38,492 bases of DNA, taken from positions 1 to 38,492 of the IMG/VR virus record IMGVR_UViG_3300046097_000119. One strand, given 5' to 3'. Source of the DNA: a virus. Position numbers and translations under genes: made by a program. The notes below the pieces were generated by a model. It ran no database searches. It was not told the DNA's origin and saw nothing but the letters and a program-made list of their open reading frames with translations. Of this stretch, positions 38,385-38,492 are shown piece after piece (position 1 is the first letter of the stretch; each line of letters starts with the position of its first letter).

Positions 38385-38492
38385 AGTTTATTTTTAATGA
38401 CCGGCCTTTCTTCATCACACAGACCGCACTTACACTTATAAATTTCTTTTGTTCCAGTTGGTCGTTCTTCAACACCCCAAAATTTAATTGGC
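38152..38492. repeat. Right copy of terminal redundancy
   Basis: Repeats bases 1-341 in direct orientation. It differs at 38265, 38271, 38292 and 38316, each being A or T here against C or G on the left. All four are silent third positions of the gene at 38019-38384. Merging the two ends gives a circular map in which the leftward arm is continuous. Confidence 0.9.
38381..38492 (-). CDS. Zinc-ribbon protein, 5' truncated by window edge (second copy of 230-388)
   Basis: The last 36 codons plus stop of the same 52-aa zinc-ribbon gene as at 230-388, including CKCGLC but lacking the N-terminal CPSC. It is identical over the shared part. It is incomplete only because the contig ends here. Confidence 0.8.
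   Translation of the reverse strand, partial: PIKFWGVEERPTGTKEIYKCKCGLCDEERPVIKNKL

Noticed and set aside
1-38492. Alternative genetic code with recoded TGA
   Set aside because: TGA ends genes in ATGA overlaps with good downstream starts (for example 230, 2185, 28834, 34998), and no gene reads through TGA.
1-38492. Integrase or lysogeny module, attachment sites, CRISPR arrays, insertion sequences
   Set aside because: No recombinase, CI-type repressor of full size, spacer-repeat array or transposase was found. The small HTH proteins alone do not show lysogeny.

Overview
The window is the essentially complete genome of a tailed double-stranded DNA phage. The last 341 bases repeat the first 341 with four differences, so the sequence closes on itself and the unit genome is about 38,151 bp. 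The virion genes are podovirus-like: small and large terminase, portal, scaffold, HK97-fold capsid, head-tail adaptor, a T7 gp12-like nozzle, two large helical ejection-type proteins and tail fibres. No tail tube, tape measure or sheath gene is visible. No integrase, DNA polymerase or RNA polymerase was seen, which suggests a virulent phage that depends on host polymerases. The DNA is moderately AT-rich, uses the standard code (TGA is a stop in several ATGA overlaps) and has very few Shine-Dalgarno sites. At least eleven genes have a sigma70-like -10 box only 6-9 nt before the ATG. This implies a host that tolerates leaderless mRNAs; the host itself cannot be named from the sequence.

Layout. 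A divergent control region at 5223-5333 carries a 19-bp palindrome, two DnaA-box matches and two promoters. Leftward from it (5222 to 1, then through the contig junction from 38492 down to 33314) runs the early and replication arm. It holds small membrane, zinc-ribbon and HTH proteins, a CHC2 zinc-finger primase-like protein, a HELGH metallopeptidase, a PIF1-type helicase, a DnaQ-like exonuclease, a PD-(D/E)XK nuclease, an SSB-like protein, a VRR-NUC nuclease and a coiled-coil protein. Rightward runs an SF3/D5 helicase (5334-6848). A 368-bp repeat-rich gap follows, and then the late arm: packaging, head, neck and nozzle, ejection proteins, an alarmone-related cassette, fibres, and lysis (two holin candidates, an amidase and an SLT-type muramidase). 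The two arms meet at a bidirectional terminator near 33.3 kb.

The most unusual content lies at 20474-23977. The 827-aa ejection-type virion protein ends in what looks like a RelA/SpoT-type nucleotidyltransferase domain. Two genes downstream is a stand-alone HD-domain alarmone hydrolase with its own leaderless promoter, whose -35/-10 spacer contains a 15-bp palindrome. This arrangement could be an injected alarmone-synthetase toxin with a regulated antidote.

RNA structure is also prominent. A 160-nt leader between the SSB gene and the nuclease operon folds into two long hairpins whose only imperfect pairs are G.U on the transcribed strand. It also has a competing third pairing, and a start codon lies inside one stem. 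A 23-bp hairpin precedes the scaffold/capsid genes and a three-hairpin element follows the capsid gene.
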